Source: Arthrobacter sp. FW306-07-I (GTDB lineage Bacteria > Actinomycetota > Actinomycetes > Actinomycetales > Micrococcaceae). Taken from it: DNA of 64,000 bases. This document shows, in pieces, positions 43,255 through 52,608 of the stretch. Positions within the stretch are counted from its first letter, which is position 1. Every line of letters starts with the position of its first letter. Under the pieces are notes generated by a model. The model worked only from the letters and a program-made list of their open reading frames with translations, did not search any database and had not been told where the DNA came from. The stretch is taken from contig NZ_CP084550.1 in the NCBI RefSeq assembly GCF_021800405.1, positions 2,542,001-2,606,000 on the forward strand. The letters are read 5' to 3'. Both the position numbers and the translations under genes were made by a program.

Positions 43255-44733
43255 TTAGACAGCGATCGCGGCCAGGGCGGCGGCGCTTTCCTTGGCAGGG
43301 AACGAGGGCGGGTTGACCCCTGCCATTTCTTCCATGACCCGGACCACCTGGCAGCTATAGCCGAACTCGTTGTCGTACCAGACGTAGAGGACAAGGTTCT
43401 TGTCCGTGGACACGGTGGCCAGGCCGTCCACGATGCCGGCGCGGCGTGAACCAACGAAGTCGGTGGAGACAACCTCGGGCGAGTCGATGTAGTCGATCTG
43501 CTTGCGCAGGTCAGAGTGCAGCGACATCTCGCGCAGGTAGTTGTTGACCTCGTCCTTGGTGGTGCCGTTCTCCAGGGTGAGGTTCAGGATGGCCAGGGAC
43601 ACGTCCGGGGTGGGAACGCGGATGGAACTGCCGGTGAGCTTGCCCAGGAGTTCGGGCAGGGCCTTGGCCACTGCCTTCGCGGCACCGGTTTCGGTGATGA
43701 CCATGTTCAACGCTGCGGAACGGCCGCGGCGGTCGCCCTTGTGGAAGTTGTCGATCAGGTTCTGGTCGTTGGTGAACGAGTGGACGGTTTCGACGTGGCC
43801 ATGGACCACGCCGAACTTGTCGTTGATGGCCTTCAGGACCGGCGTGATGGCGTTGGTGGTGCAGGACGCCGCGGAAACGATCTTGTCCGAATCAGTGATG
43901 TCCCGGTGGTTGATGCCGTGGACGATGTTCTTCAACTCACCCTTGCCGGGGGCCGTCAGCAGGACCCGGGCAACGCCCTTGCTCTGCAGGTGCTGGCCAA
44001 GCCCTTCGGCGTCGCGCCAGCGGCCGGTGTTGTCCACCACCAGGGCGTTGTTGATTCCGTAGGCCGTGTAGTCGATCGTGGCGGGGTCGTTCGAGTAGAT
44101 GACCTGGATTCGGACGCCGTTGGCCGTGATGGTGTTGGCTTCCTCGTCGATCCGGATGGTTCCTTCAAAGGAGCCGTGGACGGAGTCCCGGCGCAGGAGG
44201 CTGGCGCGCTTGGAAAGGTCGTTGTCGGAGCCGCGGCGCACCACGATGGCGCGCAGCCGCAGGCCGTGCCCGCCGCCGGCCTTTTCGATGAGGAGCCGTG
44301 CCAGGAGCCGCCCGATGCGGCCAAAGCCGTAGAGCACGACGTCGGTGCTGGTGCGGTCGTCGGCACCACGCTTGCCTACGATCTCTGCCAGCTCGTCCCG
44401 CAGGAATTCTTCAAGGGTGGCGCCGTTGCCTTCTTCCTTGAACTTCTGGTTCAGCCGCGCGATGTCGATCGCGGCGGCGCCCAGCTCGAGTTCGGCCAGG
44501 GTGTTCAGCAGGGGTGCGGTCTCCTCCAGGAGCAGTTCGTCCTTGGCCATCCGGCGCGCAAAGCGGTGTGCCTTGAGGATGTTCATGGTGGACTTGTTGA
44601 TCAGGCTCCGTCCGTGGATGCTGGTCACCACGTTGTTTTCGCGGTACAGCCTGCCGATGACCGGGATCATGGCCTCGGCAAGGGCCTCCCGGCCCATCCA
44701 CGTATCAAGACAAGAATCAGACGTCTGGCTCAC
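43255..44733 (-). CDS. gapB: Large glyceraldehyde-3-phosphate dehydrogenase (GapB type)
   Basis: GAPDH of 492 residues, about 150 longer than glycolytic GapA. An N-terminal helical extension of about 130 residues precedes the Rossmann motif YGFGRIGR (135-142). The catalytic Cys291 is in SAASCTTNAITPVL. The C-terminal WYDNEFGYSCQVVR is canonical. It resembles corynebacterial GapB (about 480 residues), which works in the gluconeogenic direction with NADP (family knowledge). GTG start at 44733, with GGAAGG upstream. Confidence 0.93.
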   Translation of the reverse strand: MSQTSDSCLDTWMGREALAEAMIPVIGRLYRENNVVTSIHGRSLINKSTMNILKAHRFARRMAKDELLLEETAPLLNTLAELELGAAAIDIARLNQKFKEEGNGATLEEFLRDELAEIVGKRGADDRTSTDVVLYGFGRIGRLLARLLIEKAGGGHGLRLRAIVVRRGSDNDLSKRASLLRRDSVHGSFEGTIRIDEEANTITANGVRIQVIYSNDPATIDYTAYGINNALVVDNTGRWRDAEGLGQHLQSKGVARVLLTAPGKGELKNIVHGINHRDITDSDKIVSAASCTTNAITPVLKAINDKFGVVHGHVETVHSFTNDQNLIDNFHKGDRRGRSAALNMVITETGAAKAVAKALPELLGKLTGSSIRVPTPDVSLAILNLTLENGTTKDEVNNYLREMSLHSDLRKQIDYIDSPEVVSTDFVGSRRAGIVDGLATVSTDKNLVLYVWYDNEFGYSCQVVRVMEEMAGVNPPSFPAKESAAALAAIAV

Positions 44734-44858
44734 AGAAATACCTTCCTCGGTTCAGCCGTGTACGTCCTCGTACACAGATGTTGGCCACCTGATGATGTCC
44801 AGGGGCACCGGCACCTGCAGGGATGACCCCCAGGCGCCTGGATCGCGTGCAAAGAAAA

Positions 44859-44889
44859 ACCGCCGGCTGCGAACGCAACTTTCGGCGGT
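44859..44889 (-). terminator. Intrinsic terminator of tspO
   Basis: Read on the minus strand, ACCGCCG pairs with CGGCGGT (outer stem), a small TGC/GCA stem lies inside, and TTTTTCTTT follows directly. It sits between the tspO stop and the gapB start. Confidence 0.82.
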
Positions 44890-45001
44890 AGAACTCCTGC
44901 GTCCGGGTTCCATTCTAATTTGGCGCGCCCCGGGGAACACGCTTGCACTGCGTGAAATCACTCACACAGGCCCGGCCCGCCCGCAAGGCTGCAGCGGCGC
45001 C

Positions 45002-45535
45002 TCAGTTGTGGATGGCCGAATACAGGTTGAGGCTGGCGGAAAACACCAGCCAGGAAAAGTACGGCAGCACGAGGTATCCGGCGGCGGCGTCCACCGGTCC
45101 GAACCTCAGGACGAGGAACCCCAGGGTTGCGGTGAGGGCACAGATGACCGCGAAGGCAGACCACAGGGCCACCTCTCCGAGCATTGGGTACAGGGCAAAG
45201 AAGGTCACCGGCCACGCGGTGTTGAGCAGCAGCTGAAGTGCGTAGCCGACAAGGACGCCTCCGGTGAGTCCGCCCTTGCGCCAGACCAGCCAGGCGGCAG
45301 CGGCCACACCCGCATACAGCGCCATCCAGGTGGTCCGGAACATCCACGACGGCGGCATCCACGGGGCCTTCAGTGACGTTGCGTACCAGCCGTTGGAGTT
45401 GAGGACGATCGGAAGGGAGGCGAGGACGCAGGCCAGGGCGGAAAGGCCCAGGAAACCGGCGAGCGCCACACCTTGTGAACGGGCGCCGGGAATGCCCGCG
45501 GCAGGTGCGGGGCGGGATTCAGGAATTACGGGCAC
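45002..45535 (-). CDS. TspO/MBR family membrane protein
   Basis: A 177-residue member of the TspO/peripheral benzodiazepine receptor family, which binds porphyrins and related tetrapyrroles. Five hydrophobic helices are visible. Signature residues are WMPPSWMFRTTWMALY (residues about 59-74), AAAAWLVW and LLLNTAWP. A variable N-terminus of about 20 residues precedes the first helix. It lies just downstream of rnpB on the same strand but after a hairpin. Confidence 0.92.
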   Translation of the reverse strand: MPVIPESRPAPAAGIPGARSQGVALAGFLGLSALACVLASLPIVLNSNGWYATSLKAPWMPPSWMFRTTWMALYAGVAAAAWLVWRKGGLTGGVLVGYALQLLLNTAWPVTFFALYPMLGEVALWSAFAVICALTATLGFLVLRFGPVDAAAGYLVLPYFSWLVFSASLNLYSAIHN

Positions 45536-45558
45536 GGTTCAGCATCCCCGACACGTTG

Positions 45559-45576
45559 CCCGTGGTCAAACACGGG
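45559..45576 (-). terminator. Hairpin at the 3' end of rnpB
   Basis: CCCGTG (45559-45564) pairs with CACGGG (45571-45576) around a 6-base loop, five bases past the mature rnpB end. Confidence 0.6.
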
Positions 45577-45581
45577 TTTGC

Positions 45582-45971
45582 GGATGGGACAGCCGGTACG
45601 CCGGGTTCTGTTCTCCCCCTCCGTTACCGGATGTGGGAGCGACGGCCATCCATCTACGAGTGCCGTTGCCGGCACCCTCCAGCGGCCTACCCGGACACTC
45701 GGGCGGGCAGCCCTCGAACGTGTCCTGTCTGGCCTTGCTCCGGGTGGGGTTTACCTAGCCTTCCCGGTCACCCGGGAAGCTGGTGGTCTCTTACACCACC
45801 GTTTCACCCTTACCTGCTCTCCCCGGCCGGAACCGGAAATGCGGGCGGTCTGTTTTCTGTGGCACTGGCCTGCGGGTTACCCCGAGTGGGCGTTACCCAC
45901 CACCCTGCCCTGCGGAGCCCGGACGTTCCTCGAGCCACTTGCGTAGCGCGCGGCCGTCTGGCTGTCCCATC
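45582..45971 (-). ncRNA. rnpB: RNase P RNA
   Basis: Bacterial class A RNase P RNA of about 390 nt on the minus strand. The 5' GGATGGGACAGCC matches the 3' end to close the terminal helix. The universally conserved P4 strand is GAGGAACGTCCGGGCTCC (near 45917-45934), and the second conserved block is ACAGAAAACAGACCGCC. A -10-like TAGACT (45983-45978) sits six to seven bases before the inferred 5' end. Confidence 0.95.
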
Positions 45972-46025
45972 CGCGTCCAGTCTACCGGCGCGGCCGGCCG
46001 CTTTCGTCGCCGGTAGGATCGGACG

Positions 46026-46790
46026 GTGCTGATTCTGCTTCCCCCTTCCGAAGGCAAGACGCCCGCCCTGCGTGGTTCCGCCATCGACTGGTCCGCCCTG
46101 GGTTTCCCGGAGCTCAACCCATACCGCGCCAAGGTCCTTGAGGCATTGGGAACTGTCAGCGCACACCAGGACGCCCTCGCCATGCTGGGCGTGGGTGCGT
46201 CGTTGCGTGGCGACGTCGAACGCAACACGCGCCTGCACGCCGAACCGGCGGCGCCGGCACACAGCATCTACTCCGGCGTCCTCTACGACGCGCTGGGTTA
46301 CCGGACACTGACGTCGGCCCAGCGCCGCAAGGCCGATGAATCGGTCCTGGTGATCTCGGCGCTGTGGGGGGCCCTGCGCTTTTCCGACACCGTTCCCGCC
46401 TACCGCCTGTCCATGGGGACGGCCTTGCCCGACGTCGGCCGGCTCGCTTCGTTCTGGAAGGCGCAGCTCACCGATACTTTGGGCGCCGCAGCCCAGGGGC
46501 ACCTGCTGGTCGACTGCAGGTCCAGCACCTATGCCGCTGCCTGGGCGCCTCCGCCCGAACAAACGGTCTCCGTGAACGTCTTGACCGAGACCGGCGGGGT
46601 CCGCAAGGTGGTAAGCCACTTCGCCAAGCACACCCGCGGCGAACTGGCGCGGCACCTGCTGGTACGCCGCGGAAAAGCCCCCGCCGCGCCGTCGGACCTC
46701 TTGAAGGCCGCCCGCGAAAAGTGGGATGCAGAACTCGTGCCGGGCACCGCCCGCAAGCCGCACGCCCTCAACATCATCCTGACCGGCTGA
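46026..46790 (+). CDS. yaaA: YaaA family peroxide stress protein
   Basis: A 254-residue DUF328/YaaA protein. In E. coli it limits free iron during peroxide stress. The diagnostic N-terminus MLILLPPSEGKT is present, along with YSGVLYDALGY and the C-terminal VSHFAKHTRGELAR. GTG start at 46026. Divergent from rnpB. Confidence 0.92.
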   Translation: MLILLPPSEGKTPALRGSAIDWSALGFPELNPYRAKVLEALGTVSAHQDALAMLGVGASLRGDVERNTRLHAEPAAPAHSIYSGVLYDALGYRTLTSAQRRKADESVLVISALWGALRFSDTVPAYRLSMGTALPDVGRLASFWKAQLTDTLGAAAQGHLLVDCRSSTYAAAWAPPPEQTVSVNVLTETGGVRKVVSHFAKHTRGELARHLLVRRGKAPAAPSDLLKAAREKWDAELVPGTARKPHALNIILTG

Positions 46791-46829
46791 TCTGTCGGGT
46801 TGATGAAGCCGGGCTAGGCCACCGGGCGC

Positions 46830-47567
46830 TCAGGACCACTCGTCGGAGCGGACCAGGATGGCGCCGGAGTCCGGGCAAAAGACGATCTCGTCGGCAGCTG
46901 CAGCCTTGATCTCGGCGAGGTCGCCGGGGCTGAGCTTCATGCCGGAGGCTTCCGAGGTGCCGTGGAAGAGCCGTGCCGCGCCCACTCCGCGCTTCGCCAG
47001 GGTCTTTTCGTAGACCGCGAGCATGGCCGCGTCCAGGCCGGCGGCGAATTCGGCGCGCTGGGAGCGCAGCCCTGCGGCTTCACTTTCCACCTCGGCCAAG
47101 GCGCCATCAAGTTCGGCCCGGATGGTGCCGAAGGAGCCCTTGATGTCATCGACGATCTGCTGCTGGGCCGCCTGGCGTTCCCGCAGCGATTCGAGCCGCT
47201 CCATGACTTCCAGTTCCGCATCTTCCAGGTCCGAGCGGCGCTTGTTCAGGGAAGCGATGTCCTTTTGCAGGGCCACCAGGTCCTTGGAAAGGCCGGTACC
47301 GCTGTTGAGCCGGGCCTCGTCGCGTTCGATGCGCGAGGCAACCTGTTCGACGTCGGCCTCGGCCCTCTTCAGCTCGGCCTCGGCGTCGTGCACGGCCACC
47401 TTGGCCGCGCCCAGTTCACCGTTCGCTACGGACAGCGCGGCCTCAAGGTCTTTGATGCGGGGATCGTTTTCCAGCGTCCGGCGGCGGTTGGCGAGGCCCT
47501 TCAGCCTTGCATCAAGGCCCTGCAGTTCGAGCAACTTCAACTGTTCCGCCGGTGCTGCCTTGGCCAC
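46830..47567 (-). CDS. Coiled-coil protein of the zinc-ribbon (DUF164/CdsZ) family, zinc site degenerate
   Basis: A 245-residue protein, mostly long coiled coil (residues about 5-185, rich in Ala/Glu/Arg heptads), with a short C-terminal domain (MKLSPGDLAEIKAAAADEIVFCPDSGAILVR). In relatives such as M. tuberculosis Rv2229c the C-terminal domain is a C4 zinc ribbon (CxxC...CxxC). Here only one Cys remains (FCPDSG), and the first pair is replaced by SEASGM, so zinc binding is unlikely. It is adjacent to the Nif3-like gene on the same strand, a common pairing, 90 bases apart. Confidence 0.88.
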   Translation of the reverse strand: MAKAAPAEQLKLLELQGLDARLKGLANRRRTLENDPRIKDLEAALSVANGELGAAKVAVHDAEAELKRAEADVEQVASRIERDEARLNSGTGLSKDLVALQKDIASLNKRRSDLEDAELEVMERLESLRERQAAQQQIVDDIKGSFGTIRAELDGALAEVESEAAGLRSQRAEFAAGLDAAMLAVYEKTLAKRGVGAARLFHGTSEASGMKLSPGDLAEIKAAAADEIVFCPDSGAILVRSDEWS

Positions 47568-47657
47568 TGTTACCTCCGCTAGATTCCTTCCGGCCGGGGC
47601 CGGGCACCGTACCGGCGCTTCCTAGACTCTAGCGCCTGCCCTGCTCCCCCGCCTCGC

Positions 47658-48581
47658 TTAGCCGGGAGTCAGGATGAAGTCCCAGGGATCGGTGTTGGTG
47701 GTGCTGACCCGGAGCTCCACCTCATGGCCCTGGTCAGCCAGGACGTTGCCCAAAGCTGCTGCCGCGGCAGGCAGCCAGAGCCACTCACTGGCAAAATGCG
47801 AGACATCCACCAGGTAGGGCCGGCCGTTGAGGGCAGCCTCGCGTGCCTCCGATGCCGGGTGGTGGCGAAGGTCGGCGGTGACGTAGACGTCGGCGTTGCT
47901 GGCCCGTACTTCAGCGAACAGCGAGTCCCCTGCACCTCCGCACACCGCGATGCGCCGCACCAGTCCGTCCTTGTCTCCGGAGACGCGCACTCCCCCGGCA
48001 ACGGACGGAAGAATCCCGTACACGCGCGCCGCGAAGTCACCCAGGCTCATGGCTTCAGCCAGGTCGCCCACCCGCCCAATGCCTTCCTCCGGCAAGCCGT
48101 TGGCGGCAGTGGTGAGCGGGGCCGCGTCCTGGAGCCCCAAGGCGTCGGCCAGGACATCGGAAACACCTCCGACGGCGGAGTCCCCGTTGGTGTGCACGGT
48201 CAGCAGCGCCGTGCCCGATTCGATGAGCCGGTGGACAGCCCGGCCCTTGGCCGACGTGGCGGCCACCGACGTGACGGCCTTCAGCAGCAGCGGGTGGTGG
48301 GTGATCAACAGTTCGGCGCCCCACTCAACGGCTTCCTCGATGACCTCGAGCGTGGGGTCGACCGCGAACATCACTTTGGATACGGGCGCGGACGGGTGCC
48401 CTGCCACCAGCCCAACCTCGTCCCATCCCTCCGCCAGGGACTCCGGCCACAGTTCCTCCACCGCGAGGAGCAGTTCGGCCAGGGTGGGAGCCTCCGCGGA
48501 ACCGGCCGGAGCCGGCGTGTCGGAGGAGGCTTCGCCGTCGTGATCTGCCTTGCCGGTATCGTCGGTGTCCTCAGGTTGCAT
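47658..48581 (-). CDS. Nif3-like dinuclear metal-centre hexameric protein
   Basis: A 307-residue member of the Nif3/YbgI (GTP cyclohydrolase I type 2-like) family. Metal-binding segments are LLITHHPLLL (His pair), VHTNGDSAVGG (His, Asp), a central insert-like region, and SHFASEWLWLP near the C-terminus. The biological function is still unclear. ATG 48581 follows an upstream region that looks noncoding. The first 40 residues are low complexity and acidic. Confidence 0.9.
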   Translation of the reverse strand: MQPEDTDDTGKADHDGEASSDTPAPAGSAEAPTLAELLLAVEELWPESLAEGWDEVGLVAGHPSAPVSKVMFAVDPTLEVIEEAVEWGAELLITHHPLLLKAVTSVAATSAKGRAVHRLIESGTALLTVHTNGDSAVGGVSDVLADALGLQDAAPLTTAANGLPEEGIGRVGDLAEAMSLGDFAARVYGILPSVAGGVRVSGDKDGLVRRIAVCGGAGDSLFAEVRASNADVYVTADLRHHPASEAREAALNGRPYLVDVSHFASEWLWLPAAAAALGNVLADQGHEVELRVSTTNTDPWDFILTPG

Positions 48582-48682
48582 AGTCTTAGTTTTACCCCAT
48601 CGGCTTCGGGCCGCCGCAGTTTGCGCCGGGCGCGCTGCAGGGTGCCGGGAATGATCCGGCGCCGCCAACCATTGAAGAGGTC

Positions 48683-49207
48683 ATGAAAACTTTTGTTCTG
48701 GGCGGAGGCTGCTTCTGGTGCCTTGACGCCGTCTACCAGAAGACCAGGGGCGTGACCTCGGTGGTATCGGGCTACACCGGCGGCCACGATCCCGAGCCCG
48801 ACTATTACTCTGTCTGCAGCGGCACCACCGGGCACGCCGAGGTTGTGGCGGTGACTTTTGATGAGGAGGTCATCCCTGCCGAAGTCGTCCTGGACATGTT
48901 CTTTGCCCTGCATGACCCCACCACCCTGAACCGCCAGGGATACGACGTGGGCACCCAGTACCGTTCCTCGATGTTTTACGAAACCGACGAGGAGAAGGTC
49001 CTGTTCGAGGAAGCGATTGACCGCAACCAGGCTCTGTGGTCCCACCCGATCGTCACGGAAGTCAGCCGCCTGCCCCGTTTCCACGTGGCGGAGGAATTCC
49101 ACCAGGATTACTACGCCAAACACCCGGAACAGGGATACTGCCAGGTGATCATCAACCCTAAGCTGGCCAAGGCGCGGAAATATTACTCTGCATGGCTTAA
49201 CGCTTAG
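48683..49207 (+). CDS. msrA: Peptide methionine sulfoxide reductase A
   Basis: Reduces methionine-S-sulfoxide in proteins, 174 residues. The active site is GCFWC (Cys10 catalytic, Cys13). The GYTGG substrate loop and GHAEVV are present, and HPEQGYCQ near the C-terminus provides another Cys for resolution. Single gene, divergent from the Nif3-like gene. Confidence 0.96.
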   Translation: MKTFVLGGGCFWCLDAVYQKTRGVTSVVSGYTGGHDPEPDYYSVCSGTTGHAEVVAVTFDEEVIPAEVVLDMFFALHDPTTLNRQGYDVGTQYRSSMFYETDEEKVLFEEAIDRNQALWSHPIVTEVSRLPRFHVAEEFHQDYYAKHPEQGYCQVIINPKLAKARKYYSAWLNA

Positions 49208-49271
49208 CCACCGTTACACGGCCTCGTTAGGCTGACCTCAGTATCCACCCCTTAGAGATAGGCGTATGTAC

Positions 49272-50207
49272 ATGGCACGGATCTATGACGATGTGACGCA
49301 ACTGGTCGGCGGGACCCCGCTGGTTCGGTTGAACCGGCTCAGCGAGGGGCTGGACGCCACCGTTGCCGTGAAGCTGGAGTTCTACAACCCGGCCAACAGC
49401 GTCAAGGACCGCATCGGTGTTGCCATCATCGACGCCGCTGAAAAGTCGGGCGCCCTGAAGCCCGGTGGCACCATCGTCGAAGGCACCTCGGGCAACACGG
49501 GCATCGCCCTTGCCATGGTGGGTGCTGCCCGCGGCTACAAGGTCATCCTGACCATGCCAGAGACCATGTCCACCGAACGCCGGGTCATGCTGCGCGCCTT
49601 CGGTGCCGAGATCGTCCTGACCCCGGGTTCCGAGGGCATGCGCGGTGCCGTGGAAAAGGCCCAGGAAATCGTCGCCAACACCGAGAACTCCATCTGGGCG
49701 CAGCAGTTCGCCAACGAAGCCAACCCGGAGATCCACCGCAAGACCACCGCTGAGGAGGTCTGGGCCGATACCGACGGCGCCGTGGACATCTTCGTCGCCG
49801 GCATCGGCACCGGCGGAACCATCACCGGCGTCGGCCAGGTGCTGAAGGAGCGCAAGCCCGGCGTACAGATCGTGGCCGTGGAACCGAAGGACTCCGCCAT
49901 CCTGAACGGCGGCGCCCCCGGCCCGCACAAGATCCAGGGCCTGGGCGCCAACTTCATCCCCGAACTGCTGGACACCAACGTCTACGACGAGGTCCTGGAT
50001 GCCACGCTGGAAGATTCCGTCCGCGTGGCCCGCGACCTGGGCATCAAGGAGGGCATCCTGGGTGGCATCTCCTCCGGCGCCATCGTCTGGGGTGCGCTGG
50101 AACTGGCCAAGCGTCCCGAGAACGCGGGCAAGCTGATCGTGGCGGTCGTATGTGACTTCGGTGAGCGTTACATCTCCACCGCGCTCTATGACGACATCCG
50201 CGGCTGA
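49272..50207 (+). CDS. cysK: O-acetylserine sulfhydrylase (cysteine synthase A)
   Basis: PLP enzyme that makes cysteine from O-acetylserine and sulfide, 311 residues. The PLP lysine is Lys45 in [11 protein letters not shown]. The phosphate/substrate loops are [11 protein letters not shown] and [11 protein letters not shown] prefer ATG 49272 (MARIYDD, the usual N-terminus) over ATG 49266, which adds two residues. cysE follows 39 bases downstream, so the two enzymes of cysteine synthesis form an operon and probably the CysEK complex. Confidence 0.96.
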   Translation: MARIYDDVTQLVGGTPLVRLNRLSEGLDATVAVKLEFYNPANSVKDRIGVAIIDAAEKSGALKPGGTIVEGTSGNTGIALAMVGAARGYKVILTMPETMSTERRVMLRAFGAEIVLTPGSEGMRGAVEKAQEIVANTENSIWAQQFANEANPEIHRKTTAEEVWADTDGAVDIFVAGIGTGGTITGVGQVLKERKPGVQIVAVEPKDSAILNGGAPGPHKIQGLGANFIPELLDTNVYDEVLDATLEDSVRVARDLGIKEGILGGISSGAIVWGALELAKRPENAGKLIVAVVCDFGERYISTALYDDIRG

Positions 50208-50246
50208 TCAGTCCGCTGTCCGCCCGTTTCCTGTAGAAAGAACTTT

Positions 50247-50831
50247 GTGGGCTTTTTCGCAAGACTGAAGGAAGACCTCGACGCCGCCCGGTCCCATGAC
50301 CCGGCGGCTCGAGGTTCTTTTGAGAACTTTTTCGCCTATTCCGGCCTGCACGCCATCTGGATCCACCGGCTGACCCACCGCATGTGGCAGAACCCCGCCC
50401 TGCGTTTCCCGGCGCGGCTCCTGTCACAGCTGGGGCGCTCCTGGACCGGTATCGAGATCCATCCCGGCGCCACGATCGGCCGGCGGTTCTTCATTGACCA
50501 CGGCATGGGCGTGGTGATTGGCGAGACCGCCGAGATCGGCGAGGACGTGATGATCTACCACGGAGTGACGCTCGGCGGGCGCTCCCTGGCCAGGATCAAG
50601 CGGCACCCCACCATCGGCGACCGGGTCACCATCGGGGCCGGAGCCAAGGTCCTGGGGCCAATCACCATCGGCCGCGACAGTGCCATAGGCGCCAACGCAG
50701 TGGTGGTCAAGGACGCGCCGCCGGAATCAATCGTCACCGGGGTTCCCGCCAAGTGGCGGCACCGGGATGCGCAGCGGGAAACCAAGCCCGCGGTTGATCC
50801 GGCCGAGTATGACATCGAATACCGCATTTGA
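50247..50831 (+). CDS. cysE: Serine O-acetyltransferase
   Basis: Acetylates serine for CysK, 194 residues, the short EpsC-type form. A left-handed beta-helix of hexapeptide repeats runs through [35 protein letters not shown] and [16 protein letters not shown]. Catalytic His/Asp lie in IDHGMG. The C-terminus ends in EYDIEYRI; an Ile-terminated tail of this kind is how CysE inserts into the CysK active site. GTG start at 50247. Confidence 0.96.
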   Translation: MGFFARLKEDLDAARSHDPAARGSFENFFAYSGLHAIWIHRLTHRMWQNPALRFPARLLSQLGRSWTGIEIHPGATIGRRFFIDHGMGVVIGETAEIGEDVMIYHGVTLGGRSLARIKRHPTIGDRVTIGAGAKVLGPITIGRDSAIGANAVVVKDAPPESIVTGVPAKWRHRDAQRETKPAVDPAEYDIEYRI

Positions 50832-50842
50832 TCCAATAGCAG

Positions 50843-50903
50843 GTACAGCAAGAGGCGGGCAGTTCCACCGGGAAACCGGGGAAATGCCCGCCTCTTGCTG
50901 TAC
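50843..50903. terminator. Bidirectional terminator between cysE and gnd
   Basis: A 19-bp perfect stem (50843-50861 with 50885-50903) carries an internal CCGG-GAAA-CCGG mini-hairpin in its loop. It lies between the convergent cysE and gnd stops. Confidence 0.92.
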
Positions 50904-50914
50904 GGCGGCAGTTG

Positions 50915-52351
50915 CTAGTGCGTGTCCACCGCTTCAACTTCGGACTTGTCTTCGCCCCACAGGGTGTGGAAGGTGCCTTCGGTGTCGATGCGTCCGTAGG
51001 TGTGTGCACCGAACAGGTCGCGCTGGCCCTGGATCAGGGCGGCGGCTACGCGCTTGCGGCGCAGGCCGTCGTAGTAGGCCAGCGATGAGGAGAACACCGG
51101 CACCGGAATGCCGAGCTGGACGGCGGTGGCAACGACGCGGCGCCAGGCCGGCAGGGCGTCGGCGATGGCCTTGGTGAACGCCGGGGCGAACAGCAGGTTT
51201 GCAGGCTTCTCGTCAGCGGCATAGGCCTTGGTGATGTCCTTGAGCAGCTCGGCCCGGATGATGCAGCCTGCGCGCCACAGGGAGGCGATTTCGTCAAGCT
51301 TCAGGTCCCAGCCGTATTCCTTGGCAGCGGAGGTCAGCATGTCCAGCCCCTGGGCGTAGGAGACCAGCTTGGAGGCGTAGAGGGCCTGGCGGACGTCCTC
51401 AACGAACGTCTCGGGGATCTCGACGGTTGCCTCGTTGCCGGCCAGTAGTTCCTGGCCCAGCTTGCGCTGTGCGGCCTGGGAGGAGAGGGCGCGGGCGAAA
51501 ACCGATTCGGCGATGCCGGACACCGGCGAGCCAAGTTCCAGCGCGGAGATAACAGTCCAGCGGCCGGTGCCCTTCTGGCCTGCGGCATCAACGACGACGT
51601 CGACGAACGGCTTGCCGGTCTTGGCGTCAACGTGGCCCAGGACCTCGGCAGAGATCTCGATCAGGAAGGAGGACAGCTCGCCCTTGTTCCACTCGGAGAA
51701 GATCTTCGCCTGCTCCGCGGGCTCGATGCCTGCGCCGGAACGGAGCAGGTCGAAGGCTTCGCCGATGACCTGCATGTCGGCGTACTCGATGCCGTTGTGG
51801 ACCATCTTGACGAAGTGCCCCGCACCGTCGGTGCCGATCCAGGCGCAGCAGGGCTCGCCGTCGACCTTTGCGGAGATCTTCTCCAGCAGCGGGCCAAGGG
51901 CCTTGTAGGACTCCTTGGAGCCGCCGGGCATGATGGACGGGCCGTTCAGGGCGCCTTCCTCGCCGCCGGAGACACCGACGCCCACGAAGTGCAGGTCCTT
52001 CTTGGCCAGCGCCGCTTCCCGGCGGCGGGTGTCCTCGTAGTGGGAGTTGCCGGCGTCGATGATGATGTCGCCCGGCTCCAGCAGCGGCTCCAACTGCTCG
52101 ATGACGGAGTCCACGGGCTTGCCGGCCTTCACCATGATGAGCACGCGGCGCGGCTTCTCCAGGGAATCAACCAGTTCCTGCAGGGTTTCAGTCCGGATGA
52201 AGTCACCCTCCGAACCGTGCTTTTCCAGCAGCGCGTCCGTCTTCTCCACGGACCTGTTGTGCAGGGCAACCGTGAATCCGTTGCGGGCCAGGTTGCGCGC
52301 CAGGTTGGCGCCCATGACGGCGAGGCCGGTGACACCGATGTGTGCAGACAT
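50915..52351 (-). CDS. gnd: 6-phosphogluconate dehydrogenase (decarboxylating)
   Basis: Oxidative pentose phosphate enzyme giving ribulose 5-phosphate, CO2 and NADPH, 478 residues (long form). The Rossmann start is IGVTGLAVMGANLARNLA. The 6PGDH signatures VGVSGGEEGALNGPSIMPGG and GHFVKMVHNGIEYADMQ (catalytic Lys, His-Asn) are intact. I use ATG 52351; an upstream in-frame extension exists but is unlikely. It is divergent from a FadR-type regulator with an inverted repeat between them. Confidence 0.97.
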   Translation of the reverse strand: MSAHIGVTGLAVMGANLARNLARNGFTVALHNRSVEKTDALLEKHGSEGDFIRTETLQELVDSLEKPRRVLIMVKAGKPVDSVIEQLEPLLEPGDIIIDAGNSHYEDTRRREAALAKKDLHFVGVGVSGGEEGALNGPSIMPGGSKESYKALGPLLEKISAKVDGEPCCAWIGTDGAGHFVKMVHNGIEYADMQVIGEAFDLLRSGAGIEPAEQAKIFSEWNKGELSSFLIEISAEVLGHVDAKTGKPFVDVVVDAAGQKGTGRWTVISALELGSPVSGIAESVFARALSSQAAQRKLGQELLAGNEATVEIPETFVEDVRQALYASKLVSYAQGLDMLTSAAKEYGWDLKLDEIASLWRAGCIIRAELLKDITKAYAADEKPANLLFAPAFTKAIADALPAWRRVVATAVQLGIPVPVFSSSLAYYDGLRRKRVAAALIQGQRDLFGAHTYGRIDTEGTFHTLWGEDKSEVEAVDTH

Positions 52352-52453
52352 CAATAACTCCAATTCATTGTTCGCCTCGGCTGCCGGCTTCCGCAGGCGG
52401 GAAGTCACCGGGGCAGATCAGGGGGTCGGAATAAAGCATATATATTCTGGCGG

Positions 52454-52478
52454 TGACGCGAAAGTAACGTCCGCGTCA
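52454..52478. promoter_or_regulatory. Inverted repeat over the putative gnd promoter
   Basis: TGACGCG (52454-52460) and CGCGTCA (52472-52478) form a perfect 7-bp inverted repeat with an 11-base spacer. On the minus strand it covers the candidate -35 TTACTT and its downstream flank; a TATATA -10 lies 17 bases away. It could be an operator for the divergent FadR-type regulator. Confidence 0.6.
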
Positions 52479-52608
52479 TGGAACCCATTGTGTGTCGTTG
52501 CCAGTCTAGGACGACTGCCCGGAACCCACCCCGCTCCCTTCCCCAGACGACCGGCCTGCACAGTTCCCGGCTGCAAACGCGGGGTTTCCAACAACTAGGC
52601 TTAGCAGC

